DNA of 36,519 nt from an uncultured Lachnospiraceae bacterium. Its GTDB lineage: Bacteria > Bacillota > Clostridia > Lachnospirales > Lachnospiraceae. This document shows positions 24,108-33,376 of the stretch, in pieces. The position numbers were made by a program, and so were the translations under genes. Position 1 is the first letter of the stretch. Every line of letters begins with the position of its first letter. The notes below the pieces were generated by a model. That model searched no databases. It was not told the DNA's origin and was given only the letters and a program-made list of their open reading frames with translations. The DNA lies in the NCBI GenBank assembly GCA_949840465.1, contig CATKXE010000028.1, forward strand, positions 1-36,519. The letters are read 5' to 3'.

Positions 24108-25391
24108 ATGTTTTACGAAGTAGTGACAGATACCAATATCGTTTTTTACTTAATGATAGCGGTAGGTGTCGTCGGAGTGCTGGCAAAGGCAGTGAACCAG
24201 ATTACTTTGCGGCGCATGGTCAGGGCGGCAGGAAACATGCAGAAGAGTACGCACAAACTGATCAAGCTTGTGCGGGCAAAATACGAACATGCATTGATGC
24301 TGCATGACAGAGTGGAAAATGCGGAAGCGTTTGTGGAAAAATACATATATGAATACAGGGGCTTTCTGCTCCGTATCCATACATGGAGGCAGCTTGAGGT
24401 GCAGTCCATCTGGTTTTCCGGGATTCTGGCGGCATTCGGCGGGGCGGTCTGGTATATGGAAAACGGGTTTTGTGAGGAGATGTATCGTTATATCAGTCTT
24501 GGGGCGGCGGAAATGGTTCTTCTGTTTGTTATCAGCCAATTATCGGACGAGCAGTACAAGATCGAGGCGGCAAAAAACTATATGGTGGATTATCTGGAAA
24601 ATGTCTGCGCCATGCGGCGCAGGAAAACCCGCCAGACGGAGAAGGGTCCCATCGATATTATCCAGCCGGAGGCAGCTCAGGCAGCCCGCGCAAATGGGAG
24701 GGATACAGCAGCGCCGGAGCAGTCCGCTGTCAGGGAAGCGTCCGGCGAAAGCGGGGCGGTGAGCGTCAAAGCTGCATCTGCCGGAACAGGGGCAATGATG
24801 CGCAGGGCGCCGACCAACGGAAAACGGGGAACCGCGGCAAACAGAAGCCCGGATTCGCCGGAATTATCCATCCGTATTGAGGGCGAACCCAGAAGGCCTG
24901 GAAACGCCGGGGCAAAAGAGATGGAGCCGGCTTATGCGGACGTCGGGGGGACAGGTTCCCAGGCCAATGGATATCGGGCCGAAAGCAGCGGAAAGATGCG
25001 GCGCATACCGGGCAGGTTCCAGGATGTAGTGCAGAGGATGACAGGAGACTCCTACGGATATGAGGAAATTCTGGAGGGTCCGCCCTTGCCCGATGAAGCC
25101 CGGGACTCTGCCGGGCGTTTGGACACTGCATTTTCAGCAGAAAATGATTTTCAGGAGGAACCCGCCCAGCCCTGCGCCGCAGATCATTTCGAAGCTAACG
25201 GCGGCTACGATGAAGATGAGGAGCTTCGGGAGTATGAATATGAGAAGGGAAGGAACAGGACCAGAAAGAAAGGCGACGCCGCAAGGCAGGTACTCCGCCG
25301 CACAATCAAGGGCGGTATGGAACCGCAGGAGGAGGAACCTGCTCTGAAAGAAGAAGCAATCCGGCAGATTCTGGAGGAATTTCTGGCATGA
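24108..25391 (+). CDS. Unknown three-helix membrane protein with long charged cytoplasmic tail
   Basis: I do not recognise a family. The protein is 427 aa. Helix 1 is at about 10-30 (VFYLMIAVGVVGVLAKAV), helices 2 and 3 at about 99-117 (SIWFSGILAAFGGAVWYM) and 124-143 (YISLGAAEMVLLFVISQL). Between helices 1 and 2 is a helical, basic loop of about 65 residues (RRMVRAAGNMQKSTHKLIKLVRAKYEHALM). Residues 165-427 are low complexity, rich in Ala, Arg, Glu and Gly, and probably disordered, ending in a short acidic helix (EEEPALKEEAIRQILEEFLA). The start follows GGAGGGTGTTGTT. It stands alone between a terminator and the pgi promoter. It might be a cell-envelope or division-related scaffold, but the sequence does not show this. 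Confidence 0.75.
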   Translation: MFYEVVTDTNIVFYLMIAVGVVGVLAKAVNQITLRRMVRAAGNMQKSTHKLIKLVRAKYEHALMLHDRVENAEAFVEKYIYEYRGFLLRIHTWRQLEVQSIWFSGILAAFGGAVWYMENGFCEEMYRYISLGAAEMVLLFVISQLSDEQYKIEAAKNYMVDYLENVCAMRRRKTRQTEKGPIDIIQPEAAQAARANGRDTAAPEQSAVREASGESGAVSVKAASAGTGAMMRRAPTNGKRGTAANRSPDSPELSIRIEGEPRRPGNAGAKEMEPAYADVGGTGSQANGYRAESSGKMRRIPGRFQDVVQRMTGDSYGYEEILEGPPLPDEARDSAGRLDTAFSAENDFQEEPAQPCAADHFEANGGYDEDEELREYEYEKGRNRTRKKGDAARQVLRRTIKGGMEPQEEEPALKEEAIRQILEEFLA

Positions 25392-25407
25392 GAAATCAGG
25401 TTTTCGC

Positions 25408-25436
25408 TTGAATAACAAGCCCATATTTGGTAAAAT
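25408..25436 (+). promoter_or_regulatory. Sigma-A promoter for pgi
   Basis: TTGAAT (25408-25413), 17-nt spacer, TAAAAT (25431-25436). It lies 120 bp before the pgi ATG, leaving a moderately long leader in which I see no known regulatory RNA. Confidence 0.65.
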
Positions 25437-25555
25437 ATGTTTAGTGCCTGAACGATTCTGCGCAGGGCGCACGCAGAAGAGAATACAATAACAGGCGAAG
25501 CTGCCCGCATAGCGGTGCTATTTAAGAATACAGAAGTAGAAAGGAAGGGTAAACA

Positions 25556-26905
25556 ATGGCGAATAAAGTGACATTTGATTATTCGAAAGCAACAGGTTTT
25601 ATTCAGGAACATGAGATGGAGTATATGAGCAGGCTCGCGGCACAGGCGAAGGAGACCCTGCTTGCTAAGGACGGCGCGGGGAATGATTTCCTCGGCTGGG
25701 TAGACCTCCCGGTGGATTATGATAAGGAAGAATTTGCCCGTATTGAAAAGGCGGCGGACAAGATCCGCGAGGATTCGGAAGTCCTGTTGGTGATTGGAAT
25801 CGGAGGCTCCTATCTGGGTGCAAGGGCGGCAATCGAGTTTTTAGGACATTCCTTTGCCAATATCGTTTCCAAAGAGATCCGAAAAGCCCCAGAGGTTTAT
25901 TTTGTCGGAAACAGCATCAGCAGCACCTATATCCATGACCTGATTGAAGTTGTGGGAGACAGAGATTTTTCAATCAATATGATATCCAAGTCGGGGACAA
26001 CGACAGAGCCGGCGATTGCCTTCCGTGTATTTAAAGAGATTCTTGAGAAAAAGTATGGCAAGGAAGAGGCAGCAAAGAGAATTTATGCGACCACAGACAA
26101 GGCAAGGGGGGCGTTGAAGAACCTTGCTACAGAAGAAGGATATGAGTCCTTCGTCGTACCGGATGATGTAGGCGGCAGATTTTCCGTACTGACCGCAGTG
26201 GGGCTTCTTCCTATCGCAGTGAGCGGGATTGATATCAGGGAATTGATGGAAGGCGCTGCAGCAGGAAGAAAGGCAGCTTTGGAGAATGATTTCGCAGAAA
26301 ATGATGCAATGCAGTATGCGGCGGTTCGCAACATCCTCCTTCGTAAAGGAAAAACTGTGGAAATTTTGGCGAACTATGAGCCAAGCCTGCACTATGTATC
26401 TGAATGGTGGAAGCAATTATATGGAGAGAGCGAGGGAAAAGATCAGAAAGGAATATTACCGGCGTCGGTTGATCTGACAACAGATCTGCATTCCATGGGG
26501 CAGTTCATTCAGGACGGCAGCAGGATCATGTATGAGACCGTGCTCAATGTGGAGAAGTCCAGGGCAGAGATCATCATGCATGAGGAACCGGTAGATTTGG
26601 ACGGTTTGAACTACCTTGCAGGAAAAAGCGTTGATTTTATAAATAAGAGTGCAATGAACGGAACGATTCTTGCCCACACAGACGGCAATGTTCCGAACTT
26701 GATGGTGAAGATTCCAGAGCAGAATGCGTTCTATCTGGGCCAGTTGTTCTACTTCTTTGAGTTTGCCTGCGGCGTGAGCGGATACTTACTCGGCGTGAAT
26801 CCGTTTAATCAGCCAGGTGTGGAGAGCTACAAGAAGAACATGTTCGCACTGCTCGGAAAACCAGGGTATGAAGAAGAAAGAGAAGTATTATTGAAGAGGT
26901 TGTAA
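25556..26905 (+). CDS. pgi: Glucose-6-phosphate isomerase
   Basis: This 449-aa cytoplasmic enzyme interconverts glucose-6-P and fructose-6-P, and its length matches Firmicutes Pgi (about 450 aa). The first SIS domain has [12 protein letters not shown] at about 81-92, and the phosphate-binding [10 protein letters not shown] begins at 144. The C-terminal region carries [15 protein letters not shown] and the [19 protein letters not shown] segment that places the catalytic Lys near residue 430. AAGGAAGGG lies just before the ATG. It is probably transcribed alone from the promoter at 25408. It joins the glucose-6-P and fructose-6-P pools that the mannan pathway and glycogen phosphorylase feed. Confidence 0.97.
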   Translation: MANKVTFDYSKATGFIQEHEMEYMSRLAAQAKETLLAKDGAGNDFLGWVDLPVDYDKEEFARIEKAADKIREDSEVLLVIGIGGSYLGARAAIEFLGHSFANIVSKEIRKAPEVYFVGNSISSTYIHDLIEVVGDRDFSINMISKSGTTTEPAIAFRVFKEILEKKYGKEEAAKRIYATTDKARGALKNLATEEGYESFVVPDDVGGRFSVLTAVGLLPIAVSGIDIRELMEGAAAGRKAALENDFAENDAMQYAAVRNILLRKGKTVEILANYEPSLHYVSEWWKQLYGESEGKDQKGILPASVDLTTDLHSMGQFIQDGSRIMYETVLNVEKSRAEIIMHEEPVDLDGLNYLAGKSVDFINKSAMNGTILAHTDGNVPNLMVKIPEQNAFYLGQLFYFFEFACGVSGYLLGVNPFNQPGVESYKKNMFALLGKPGYEEEREVLLKRL

Positions 26906-26938
26906 AAAATTGTAGGAAGTTCTGATACACGATATCAA

Positions 26939-26965
26939 CAGCCATGCGGCCTGGCCGCATGGCTG
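26939..26965 (+). terminator. Hairpin terminator after pgi
   Basis: CAGCCATGCGG pairs perfectly with CCGCATGGCTG (26955-26965) around CCTGG. Only a short T run (ATTTCG) follows, so it is a weaker terminator. Confidence 0.65.
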
Positions 26966-27018
26966 ATTTCGTTAAGCGGGTTCAACACAGGTTTAGGAAA
27001 TGCAGCCTGTAAAAATGC

Positions 27019-27047
27019 TTGATTCGGCTGCAAAAATATAGTAGGAT
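27019..27047 (+). promoter_or_regulatory. Sigma-A promoter for the FHA-carboxypeptidase pair
   Basis: TTGATT (27019-27024), 17-nt spacer, TAGGAT (27042-27047), 43 bp before the FHA gene. Confidence 0.55.
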
Positions 27048-27089
27048 AAAAAGGTATCACACCGTTGATATACAAAGGAGAGAATATAT

Positions 27090-27731
27090 ATGCAGTATCT
27101 GATTATAATGGGAGCATTGATTGCGGTTGCAGTGGTTTTGATTGTCGTCATCATCATTGCCCTGATGAAAGGCAAGCAAGAGGATGAAGGGGATTATGAG
27201 GAAGAGGTAGATGCTGAGGAATACAAAGAGGAGGAAGCGGTTGAACAGGAAAAAGCAGAGGAGAACCCCGGACATAAGCACAGGCCGGCTCCTGAGCAGG
27301 GAGGACGCCGGCAGGATGAAGGCCCGTCTGTGATCGGACAGGGCACAGGGGCTCAGGATGAAGGGGAACAGGAAGGGCAGGAAGAGAAGCGTATACCGGG
27401 CAAAAAGCTTTGGAAGCTTGTGTTGGAGAATCTGGGGAACTGGCAGAAGTCTACCTTTGTTTTCTATGAGAATATCGGAATAGGCAGAGGACAGGGCTAC
27501 CCGCAGTTTGAAAAGTTTATGACGATTAGCGGAGATCCGCGGATATCCAAGCTGCACTGTGCGATTATCCAGAAGGACGGCAAGCTGTATTTGAAGGATA
27601 TGGGGTCCAGGAACGGCACATATCTCAATGGAAGGCATATTTCACAACCCGTATTACTGCAGAGGGAAGACGTTATAGGCGTCGGCGAGACAGAGATCGA
27701 AGTACAAAGCATGATGAGAGAAAAGGATTGA
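27090..27731 (+). CDS. Membrane-anchored FHA-domain protein
   Basis: This 213-aa protein has one N-terminal transmembrane helix (about residues 4-26). An acidic, low-complexity linker of about 80 residues (Glu-rich, then Gly/Gln-rich) follows. The C-terminal FHA domain is at about 115-208. FHA domains bind phosphothreonine peptides; the core motifs GIGRG (130-134), ISKLHCAI and GSRNGTYLNG are intact, so binding is likely. The domain should face the cytoplasm and read Ser/Thr-kinase signals such as those of PrkC-type kinases, none of which is in this window. The gene lies 90 bp upstream of a D,D-carboxypeptidase gene, hinting at a cell-wall role. That link is by proximity only. Confidence 0.88.
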   Translation: MQYLIIMGALIAVAVVLIVVIIIALMKGKQEDEGDYEEEVDAEEYKEEEAVEQEKAEENPGHKHRPAPEQGGRRQDEGPSVIGQGTGAQDEGEQEGQEEKRIPGKKLWKLVLENLGNWQKSTFVFYENIGIGRGQGYPQFEKFMTISGDPRISKLHCAIIQKDGKLYLKDMGSRNGTYLNGRHISQPVLLQREDVIGVGETEIEVQSMMREKD

Positions 27732-27754
27732 TGGAACAGTGATGGTTTATCTGA

Positions 27755-27796
27755 GTACTCTTGGGAGCTCGGATGAAAAAGAGCTTCCGAGAGTAT
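27755..27796 (+). terminator. Hairpin between the FHA and carboxypeptidase genes
   Basis: A 16-bp stem pairs 27755-27770 with 27781-27796; three positions are G-U type pairs and the rest are Watson-Crick. It is followed by TCTTTGTTTAG. It may be an attenuator or a leaky terminator. Confidence 0.5.
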
Positions 27797-27821
27797 TCTT
27801 TGTTTAGGGTGGAGGTTGTTC

Positions 27822-29486
27822 ATGGCAGTAAAAAAAATTTTAACAGGTATTTTAGCAGCCGTGGTTTTAGCGGCAAGTCCTTCCATATCCGCGTTGGCTG
27901 TGGCAGGGACGGATGCGGCGGGTACAGAAGAGGGCGCGCAGTCCGTGCCGGGACAGGAAAAGACGCCGGAGGAGCTGGCGGCCGAGGAGGAAGCGCGGAA
28001 AAATGCGATCTACGAGATCGTGCCGGATTCCAACAATCTTCCCGGATGGCCCGAAGGACCCAAAGTCCATGCAGCGTCGGCTATTGTGATGGATATGGAG
28101 AGCGGGGCGGTGCTGTATGCAAAGGCTTCGGAAGAGCAGCATTTTCCGGCCAGCATCACAAAGCTTCTGACCACGCTGGTGGCTTTGGAGGTGGGGGAGC
28201 CGGATGATACGGTTGCATTTACGGAAGACAGCGTAAGCTTTCTGGAATATGACGACGCCAATATCGGCATGATCCCGGGGGAACAGATCAGCCTGCGGGA
28301 CGCCCTCCACGGGGTCCTTCTGGCATCGGCAAACGAGGTTTCCTATGCTGTGGCGGAGAGCATGGGAATCAAGATGGGGGGCTCTTATCAGACCTTTATC
28401 GACCGGATGAATGAACGGGCAATGTCTCTGGGATGTACCGGTTCCCATTGGGTCAATGCCAACGGCCTGCACGACGACGGGCATTATACTACGGCTCACG
28501 ATATGGCAAGGATTGCGGCGGCTGTATATCAGCATGAAGCATTCCGTTCCCTGATGGGCGACTTAAGCTATACCATCGGTCCAACCCCTCAGCAGGAAGA
28601 ACCCCGGGAACTGTGGCAGAACCATCGGATGCTCATGCCGGACAACGAGTATTATTATGAATACTGCAGGGGCGGAAAAACCGGATATACAGACCAGTCG
28701 GGCACCACTCTGGTCACGATGGCGGACAACGGCCAGATGCATCTGGCGGCAGTGGTGTTGGCGGATTACGGCATACAGGCGTATGAAGATACCCGCGCCA
28801 TGTTTGAGTATGCGTTTTCCCATTTTACGAAAGTTCCTGTCGCGGATAAAGAAAGTTCCGAAGATATCGGAAGATTTCAGTCAGAAGACGCCTATGTAGT
28901 ATTGCCCGAAGGCATTGATTTCGCTCAACTGGAAAGCCAGATTACGGAAGATGCGGCAGCGGCGGATCTGCGGGATGTCCCGCTGAATCCGGGCGAGGAC
29001 TGGCATGCAGTGAAAAAAGAAGAACCGGCGGAGGGGCAGCCCGGCGAGAACCCGGACGGGGAGAACACAGAGAATCCCGCGGGAGACGTTCCGGCAGGGG
29101 AAGAGGCTCTTCCGGAAGGAGGGGAGAATCCGGTGGCCGGAATTTCCCGGAATCCGTCCGCCGCCGCGGCGCCGTCTCAAACCGGCAGCGCGTTGATCCG
29201 CTATACTTATGAGGGGCAGGAAGTGGGGCATGCGGCCATCTTGCTGAGCCAGTCCTATTTTAAGAAGCAGGAGGCGGAAGAAGAAGTGGAATGGAAGCCT
29301 GCGGATACGACGGCTCAGAAAAAGGAAGAGAATCGGCAGGAGCCGCAGAAAAAAATCCGTATGCCGCTGATTCTTGCAGCCGCTGTCGGAGCAGGAGCCG
29401 TGCTTGCCCTGTGCATCGGCATCGGTGTAAACCGTATGCGAAGAAAACGGGAGAGAAAAAGGCGCAGCCGGAAAAATGAAAAATAA
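27822..29486 (+). CDS. D-alanyl-D-alanine carboxypeptidase (peptidase S11, DacA/DacF-like)
   Basis: This 554-aa penicillin-binding protein trims the terminal D-Ala of peptidoglycan stem peptides outside the membrane. A signal peptide covers about 1-28 (basic MAVKKI, then a hydrophobic run to SALA). The catalytic domain (about 60-340) has SITK with nucleophile Ser111, SAN at 169-171 and KTG at 286-288. A Pro/Glu/Gly-rich linker (about 390-450) follows. The C-terminus ends in a real transmembrane helix (LILAAAVGAGAVLALCIGIGV) and a highly basic tail, instead of the usual amphipathic anchor helix. The ATG at 27822 has GGAGG at 27811-27815; an in-frame TTG at 27816 is less likely. Family length is usually 380-450 aa, so the linker and anchor make it long. 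Confidence 0.93.
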   Translation: MAVKKILTGILAAVVLAASPSISALAVAGTDAAGTEEGAQSVPGQEKTPEELAAEEEARKNAIYEIVPDSNNLPGWPEGPKVHAASAIVMDMESGAVLYAKASEEQHFPASITKLLTTLVALEVGEPDDTVAFTEDSVSFLEYDDANIGMIPGEQISLRDALHGVLLASANEVSYAVAESMGIKMGGSYQTFIDRMNERAMSLGCTGSHWVNANGLHDDGHYTTAHDMARIAAAVYQHEAFRSLMGDLSYTIGPTPQQEEPRELWQNHRMLMPDNEYYYEYCRGGKTGYTDQSGTTLVTMADNGQMHLAAVVLADYGIQAYEDTRAMFEYAFSHFTKVPVADKESSEDIGRFQSEDAYVVLPEGIDFAQLESQITEDAAAADLRDVPLNPGEDWHAVKKEEPAEGQPGENPDGENTENPAGDVPAGEEALPEGGENPVAGISRNPSAAAAPSQTGSALIRYTYEGQEVGHAAILLSQSYFKKQEAEEEVEWKPADTTAQKKEENRQEPQKKIRMPLILAAAVGAGAVLALCIGIGVNRMRRKRERKRRSRKNEK

Positions 29487-29495
29487 TAAAACCTC

Positions 29496-29524
29496 TTGAC
29501 GAACTTCTTGTTTCTACTTATAAT
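29496..29524 (+). promoter_or_regulatory. Sigma-A promoter for the ileS T-box leader
   Basis: TTGACG (29496-29501), 17-nt spacer, TATAAT (29519-29524). Transcription should begin near 29531, giving a leader of about 530 nt before the ileS ATG. Confidence 0.85.
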
Positions 29525-29589
29525 AGCCATGTATAAAAAGAGCATACCCTCAGCGCATCCTGTAATGTATGCAATTTGGGTACAGTAAA

Positions 29590-29955
29590 AAGACAATGAC
29601 GGAGACAGTAGGATGAATCCAAAAGATTTAGAGAGCCGGGGATGGTGGGAAACCGGTGCGAGTAGGGTTCTTTCGAATATCACTCCCGAGTCGCAGGTTC
29701 CGAACCCGATTTTAGGAACAGTGCAAAAATAACTTGAAATCTTCTGCGTAATCTGTTTTAAGTTATTTTCCGGCAGTTCCTTGAGGCAGTAGGGGCTGAC
29801 GGTTTTCCGCCGTTACCGGAAAAATACAGAATCACAGTGAGACCATAGCGCTGCAGACCTGAACCGGAAGCGGTACTATGGCATGTTGTAACGGGTGGTC
29901 ATAGCGGAGCGAATGAATGCTTCCGTCCTATTACAGGACGGAAGTATTTTTGTTC
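29590..29955 (+). ncRNA. T-box leader RNA, isoleucine-specific
   Basis: A T-box riboswitch senses uncharged tRNA and lets transcription continue into ileS. Stem I starts with the typical AGAGAGCCGGGGATGG region (29629 on). The specifier loop reads GAATATCACT with ATC, an isoleucine codon, at 29679-29681. The T-box core GGGTGGT lies at 29893-29899; its TGGT can pair with the ACCA end expected for tRNA-Ile with discriminator A. The terminator hairpin pairs CTTCCGTCCT (29920-29929) with AGGACGGAAG (29935-29944), followed by TATTTTTG. Boundaries are approximate. Confidence 0.9.
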
Positions 29956-30058
29956 TAATTAGGAAATGCAGTCATTTGACCCGCAAACCGGCCACGGGTT
30001 CCATCTAAGTTTTGACAGGATATTTCAAAATAAGAACATTCAGAAAGGAAGAGTCACT

Positions 30059-33000
30059 ATGTACAAAAAAGTATCTACGGATATGAATTTTGTAGGGCGT
30101 GAGAAGGAAGTGGAAAAGTTCTGGGCTGATCAGGATATTTTCCGCAAAAGTATGAAAGAGCGGGAAGGCGGCCCCATGTACACGTTCTACGACGGCCCGC
30201 CGACGGCCAACGGCAAGCCCCACATCGGCCATGTACTGACCCGGGTGATCAAGGATATGATCCCCCGCTACCGTACCATGAAAGGCTATGAGGTTCCGAG
30301 AAAGGCAGGGTGGGACACCCACGGCCTTCCGGTAGAGCTGGAAGTGGAGCGTGCATTGGGATTAGACGGCAAGGAGCAGATTGAGCAGTACGGCCTGGAG
30401 CCGTTCATTGACAAATGTAAAGAGAGCGTCTGGAAATATAAGGGCATGTGGGAGGAATTCTCAGGAACGGTTGGTTTTTGGGCGGATATGGAACATCCCT
30501 ATGTGACCTACCACAATGATTTTATCGAGTCCGAGTGGTGGGCGCTTAAGCAGATCTGGGAGAAAGGCCTGCTCTACAAAGGCTTCAAGATTGTGCCCTA
30601 TTGCCCCCGCTGCGGAACTCCGCTTTCCGCCCAGGAGGTGGCGCAGGGGTATAAGGATATCAAGGAACGCTCTGCCATTGTGCGTTTTAAGGTTAAGGAG
30701 GAAGATTCGTATTTTCTGGCATGGACCACCACGCCGTGGACACTGCCCTCCAACCTGGGGCTTTGCATCAACCCCAAAGAGACTTACGCGAAGGTAGCCT
30801 GTGTAGACGGATATACCTATTATATGGCAGAGGCTTTGCTGGATACGGTCCTTAGCCCTTTGTCAAATGACGGAAAACCAGCATATGAAGTCCTGGAGAC
30901 TTATGTGGGAAAAGATCTGGAATATAAAGAATACGAACCGCTTTACCAGTGTGCGGCGGACGGAATCAAGGGGCAGAATAAAAAAGCATTTTATGTGACC
31001 TGCGACAGTTATGTCACACTGACAGACGGTACAGGGGTCGTGCATATTGCGCCTGCATTTGGCGAGGATGACGCGAATGTATGCCGCAAGTATGATATGC
31101 CGTTCGTACAGCTTGTGGATGAAAAAGGAAATATGGCGGAGTCCACTCCGTTTGCCGGATTGTTTGTCAAAAAAGCGGACCCCGAAGTGCTGAAGGAATT
31201 GGACGCAAGAGGCCTGTTGTTCTCTGCGCCGAAGTTTGAGCACAGCTACCCGCACTGTTGGCGCTGCGACACCCCTCTGATCTACTACGCACGGGAGTCC
31301 TGGTTCATCAAGATGACCGCGGTAAAAGAGGAGTTGATTGCAAATAACAATACCATCAACTGGATTCCGGAAAGCATTGGGAAAGGACGTTTCGGCGACT
31401 GGCTGGAGAATGTTCAGGACTGGGGCATCAGCCGGAACCGTTATTGGGGCACGCCGCTGAATATCTGGGAATGTGAGTGCGGCCATATGCATTCCATCGG
31501 AAGCGTTGAAGAATTGAAGTCCATGTCCGATCACTGCCCGGATGATATTGAACTGCACCGTCCGTACATTGATGAAGTAACGATCAAATGTCCGAAGTGC
31601 GGTAAAGAGATGCGCCGTGTGCCGGAGGTCATTGACTGCTGGTTTGACAGCGGTTCCATGCCCTTTGCACAGCATCATTATCCGTTTGAAAACAAAGAAA
31701 TTTTCGAGCGGCAGTTCCCGGCCCAGTTTATTTCCGAGGCCGTGGACCAGACCCGCGGGTGGTTTTATTCCCTGCTTGCGATTTCTACATTGATTTTTAA
31801 TAAAGCGCCTTATGAAAACGTGATTGTCCTGGGGCATGTGCAGGATGAGAAAGGCCAGAAGATGAGCAAATCCAAAGGGAATGCGGTGGATCCCTTTGAC
31901 GCTCTGGAAAAATACGGCGCAGACGCCATCCGCTGGTATTTCTATGTGAACAGCGCTCCCTGGCTGCCCAACCGTTTCCACGGAAAAGCAGTGGTGGAGG
32001 GGCAGCGTAAATTCATGGGTACCCTTTGGAATACCTATGCATTTTACGTGCTTTATGCCAATATCGACGGATTCAACCCTTATGAACACGGGCTGAAGCC
32101 GTATGAAGAAGAGGGCTGCGGCTCGTCCGTAATCACCATTCCCGGATATGATACGCTTTCGGTTATGGATCAATGGCTGCTGTCTAGGCTGAATACTCTG
32201 GTACGTACTGTAGACGGCCATCTGGAAAATTACCGGATTCCGGAAAGCGCCCGTGCGCTGCAGGATTTTGTGGAAGACTTGAGCAACTGGTACGTGAGGA
32301 GAAGCCGTGAGCGTTTCTGGGCAAAAGGCATGGAGCAGGATAAGGTCAATGCCTACATGACCTTGTATACCGCATTGGTCAATGTGGCAAAAGCGGCGGC
32401 TCCGCTGATTCCGTTCATGACGGAGCAGATTTACCGGAACCTGGTATGCGGTTTGGACGGGAGCGCGCCGGAAAGCGTCCACCTGTGCGATTTCCCTGCG
32501 GCTAATGACGCATATATCAATCAGGAACTGGAGAAGGATATGGGATTCGTCCTGAAGCTGGTTGTCATGGGGCGTGCGTGCCGCAATACCTCTAATATCA
32601 AAAACCGTCAGCCAATCGGCCGGATGTTTGTAAAGGCCGGCTTTACACTGCCCGAATACTATCAGGAAATCGCGGCGGATGAACTGAATGTAAAAAATAT
32701 CAAATTTACGGACGACGTCCGCGACTTTACATCCTATACTTTTAAACCGCAGTTAAAGACAGTAGGGCCAAAATATGGTAAAATGTTAGGCGGTATTCGG
32801 AAAGCGCTCGAAAGTCTGGATGGAAATACCGCAATGGACGAGGTGAATGCACAAGGTTCCTTAAAACTGAATATTGACGGACAGGAAATTACCCTGTTTA
32901 AAGAGGATTTGCTGATCGAGGCGGCACAGGTGCCGGGATTTGTCTCAGAAAATGAAGGCGGCATTACGGTCGTGCTGGATACGAACCTGACGGAGGAGCT

Positions 33001-33256
33001 TCTTGAGGAAGGTTTTGTCAGGGAAATTATCAGCAAGATCCAGACCATGCGTAAGGAGGCAGGCTTCGAAGTCATGGACAAGATCCGAGTGACTTATACA
33101 GGAAGTGGGAAGGCAGAAGCAGTATTTGCCCAAAATGCAGAGTCCATCCGGCAGGAAGTGCTTGCCAATGCGATTGAAGCGGCAAAACCGGCCGGATATG
33201 TAAAAGAGTGGAAGATCAACGGCGAGGACGTTACGATGGGAGTAGAGAAAGAATAA
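30059..33256 (+). CDS. ileS: Isoleucyl-tRNA synthetase, type 2 (eukaryote-like)
   Basis: This 1065-aa class I synthetase charges tRNA-Ile. HIGH is at 55-58 (NGKPHIGHVL) and KMSKS at 601-605. The length and layout (FYDGPPTANGKPHIGH, AGWDTHGLPVE, WFIKMTAVKEEL, a zinc-type CPKCGKEM in the catalytic insertion, and a long C-terminal region without the classical bacterial zinc finger) fit the IleS2 clade, which is linked to natural mupirocin resistance. The editing domain (about 200-400) keeps WTTTPWTLPSNL and TGVVHIAPAFGEDD. The ATG at 30059 follows AAAGGAAGAG; the frame is open upstream to 29966 but runs into the leader. The T-box controls it. Type 2 assignment is by pattern, not alignment. Confidence 0.95.
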   Translation: MYKKVSTDMNFVGREKEVEKFWADQDIFRKSMKEREGGPMYTFYDGPPTANGKPHIGHVLTRVIKDMIPRYRTMKGYEVPRKAGWDTHGLPVELEVERALGLDGKEQIEQYGLEPFIDKCKESVWKYKGMWEEFSGTVGFWADMEHPYVTYHNDFIESEWWALKQIWEKGLLYKGFKIVPYCPRCGTPLSAQEVAQGYKDIKERSAIVRFKVKEEDSYFLAWTTTPWTLPSNLGLCINPKETYAKVACVDGYTYYMAEALLDTVLSPLSNDGKPAYEVLETYVGKDLEYKEYEPLYQCAADGIKGQNKKAFYVTCDSYVTLTDGTGVVHIAPAFGEDDANVCRKYDMPFVQLVDEKGNMAESTPFAGLFVKKADPEVLKELDARGLLFSAPKFEHSYPHCWRCDTPLIYYARESWFIKMTAVKEELIANNNTINWIPESIGKGRFGDWLENVQDWGISRNRYWGTPLNIWECECGHMHSIGSVEELKSMSDHCPDDIELHRPYIDEVTIKCPKCGKEMRRVPEVIDCWFDSGSMPFAQHHYPFENKEIFERQFPAQFISEAVDQTRGWFYSLLAISTLIFNKAPYENVIVLGHVQDEKGQKMSKSKGNAVDPFDALEKYGADAIRWYFYVNSAPWLPNRFHGKAVVEGQRKFMGTLWNTYAFYVLYANIDGFNPYEHGLKPYEEEGCGSSVITIPGYDTLSVMDQWLLSRLNTLVRTVDGHLENYRIPESARALQDFVEDLSNWYVRRSRERFWAKGMEQDKVNAYMTLYTALVNVAKAAAPLIPFMTEQIYRNLVCGLDGSAPESVHLCDFPAANDAYINQELEKDMGFVLKLVVMGRACRNTSNIKNRQPIGRMFVKAGFTLPEYYQEIAADELNVKNIKFTDDVRDFTSYTFKPQLKTVGPKYGKMLGGIRKALESLDGNTAMDEVNAQGSLKLNIDGQEITLFKEDLLIEAAQVPGFVSENEGGITVVLDTNLTEELLEEGFVREIISKIQTMRKEAGFEVMDKIRVTYTGSGKAEAVFAQNAESIRQEVLANAIEAAKPAGYVKEWKINGEDVTMGVEKE

Positions 33257-33376
33257 AACCGGGCAGGATAGAAAGAAGGGGACAGGTGAGACGTCATGTG
33301 GTTTGGGAAAAACAAAGAAAAGGATACCGACGAAAAGGAGATGTACAACGAGACTCATATAGGAGGGAATGGCAAA

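Noticed and set aside
30863..32482. 539-codon minus-strand ORF inside ileS
   Set aside because: Antisense shadow of a conserved synthetase; no start signal and no recognisable domain.
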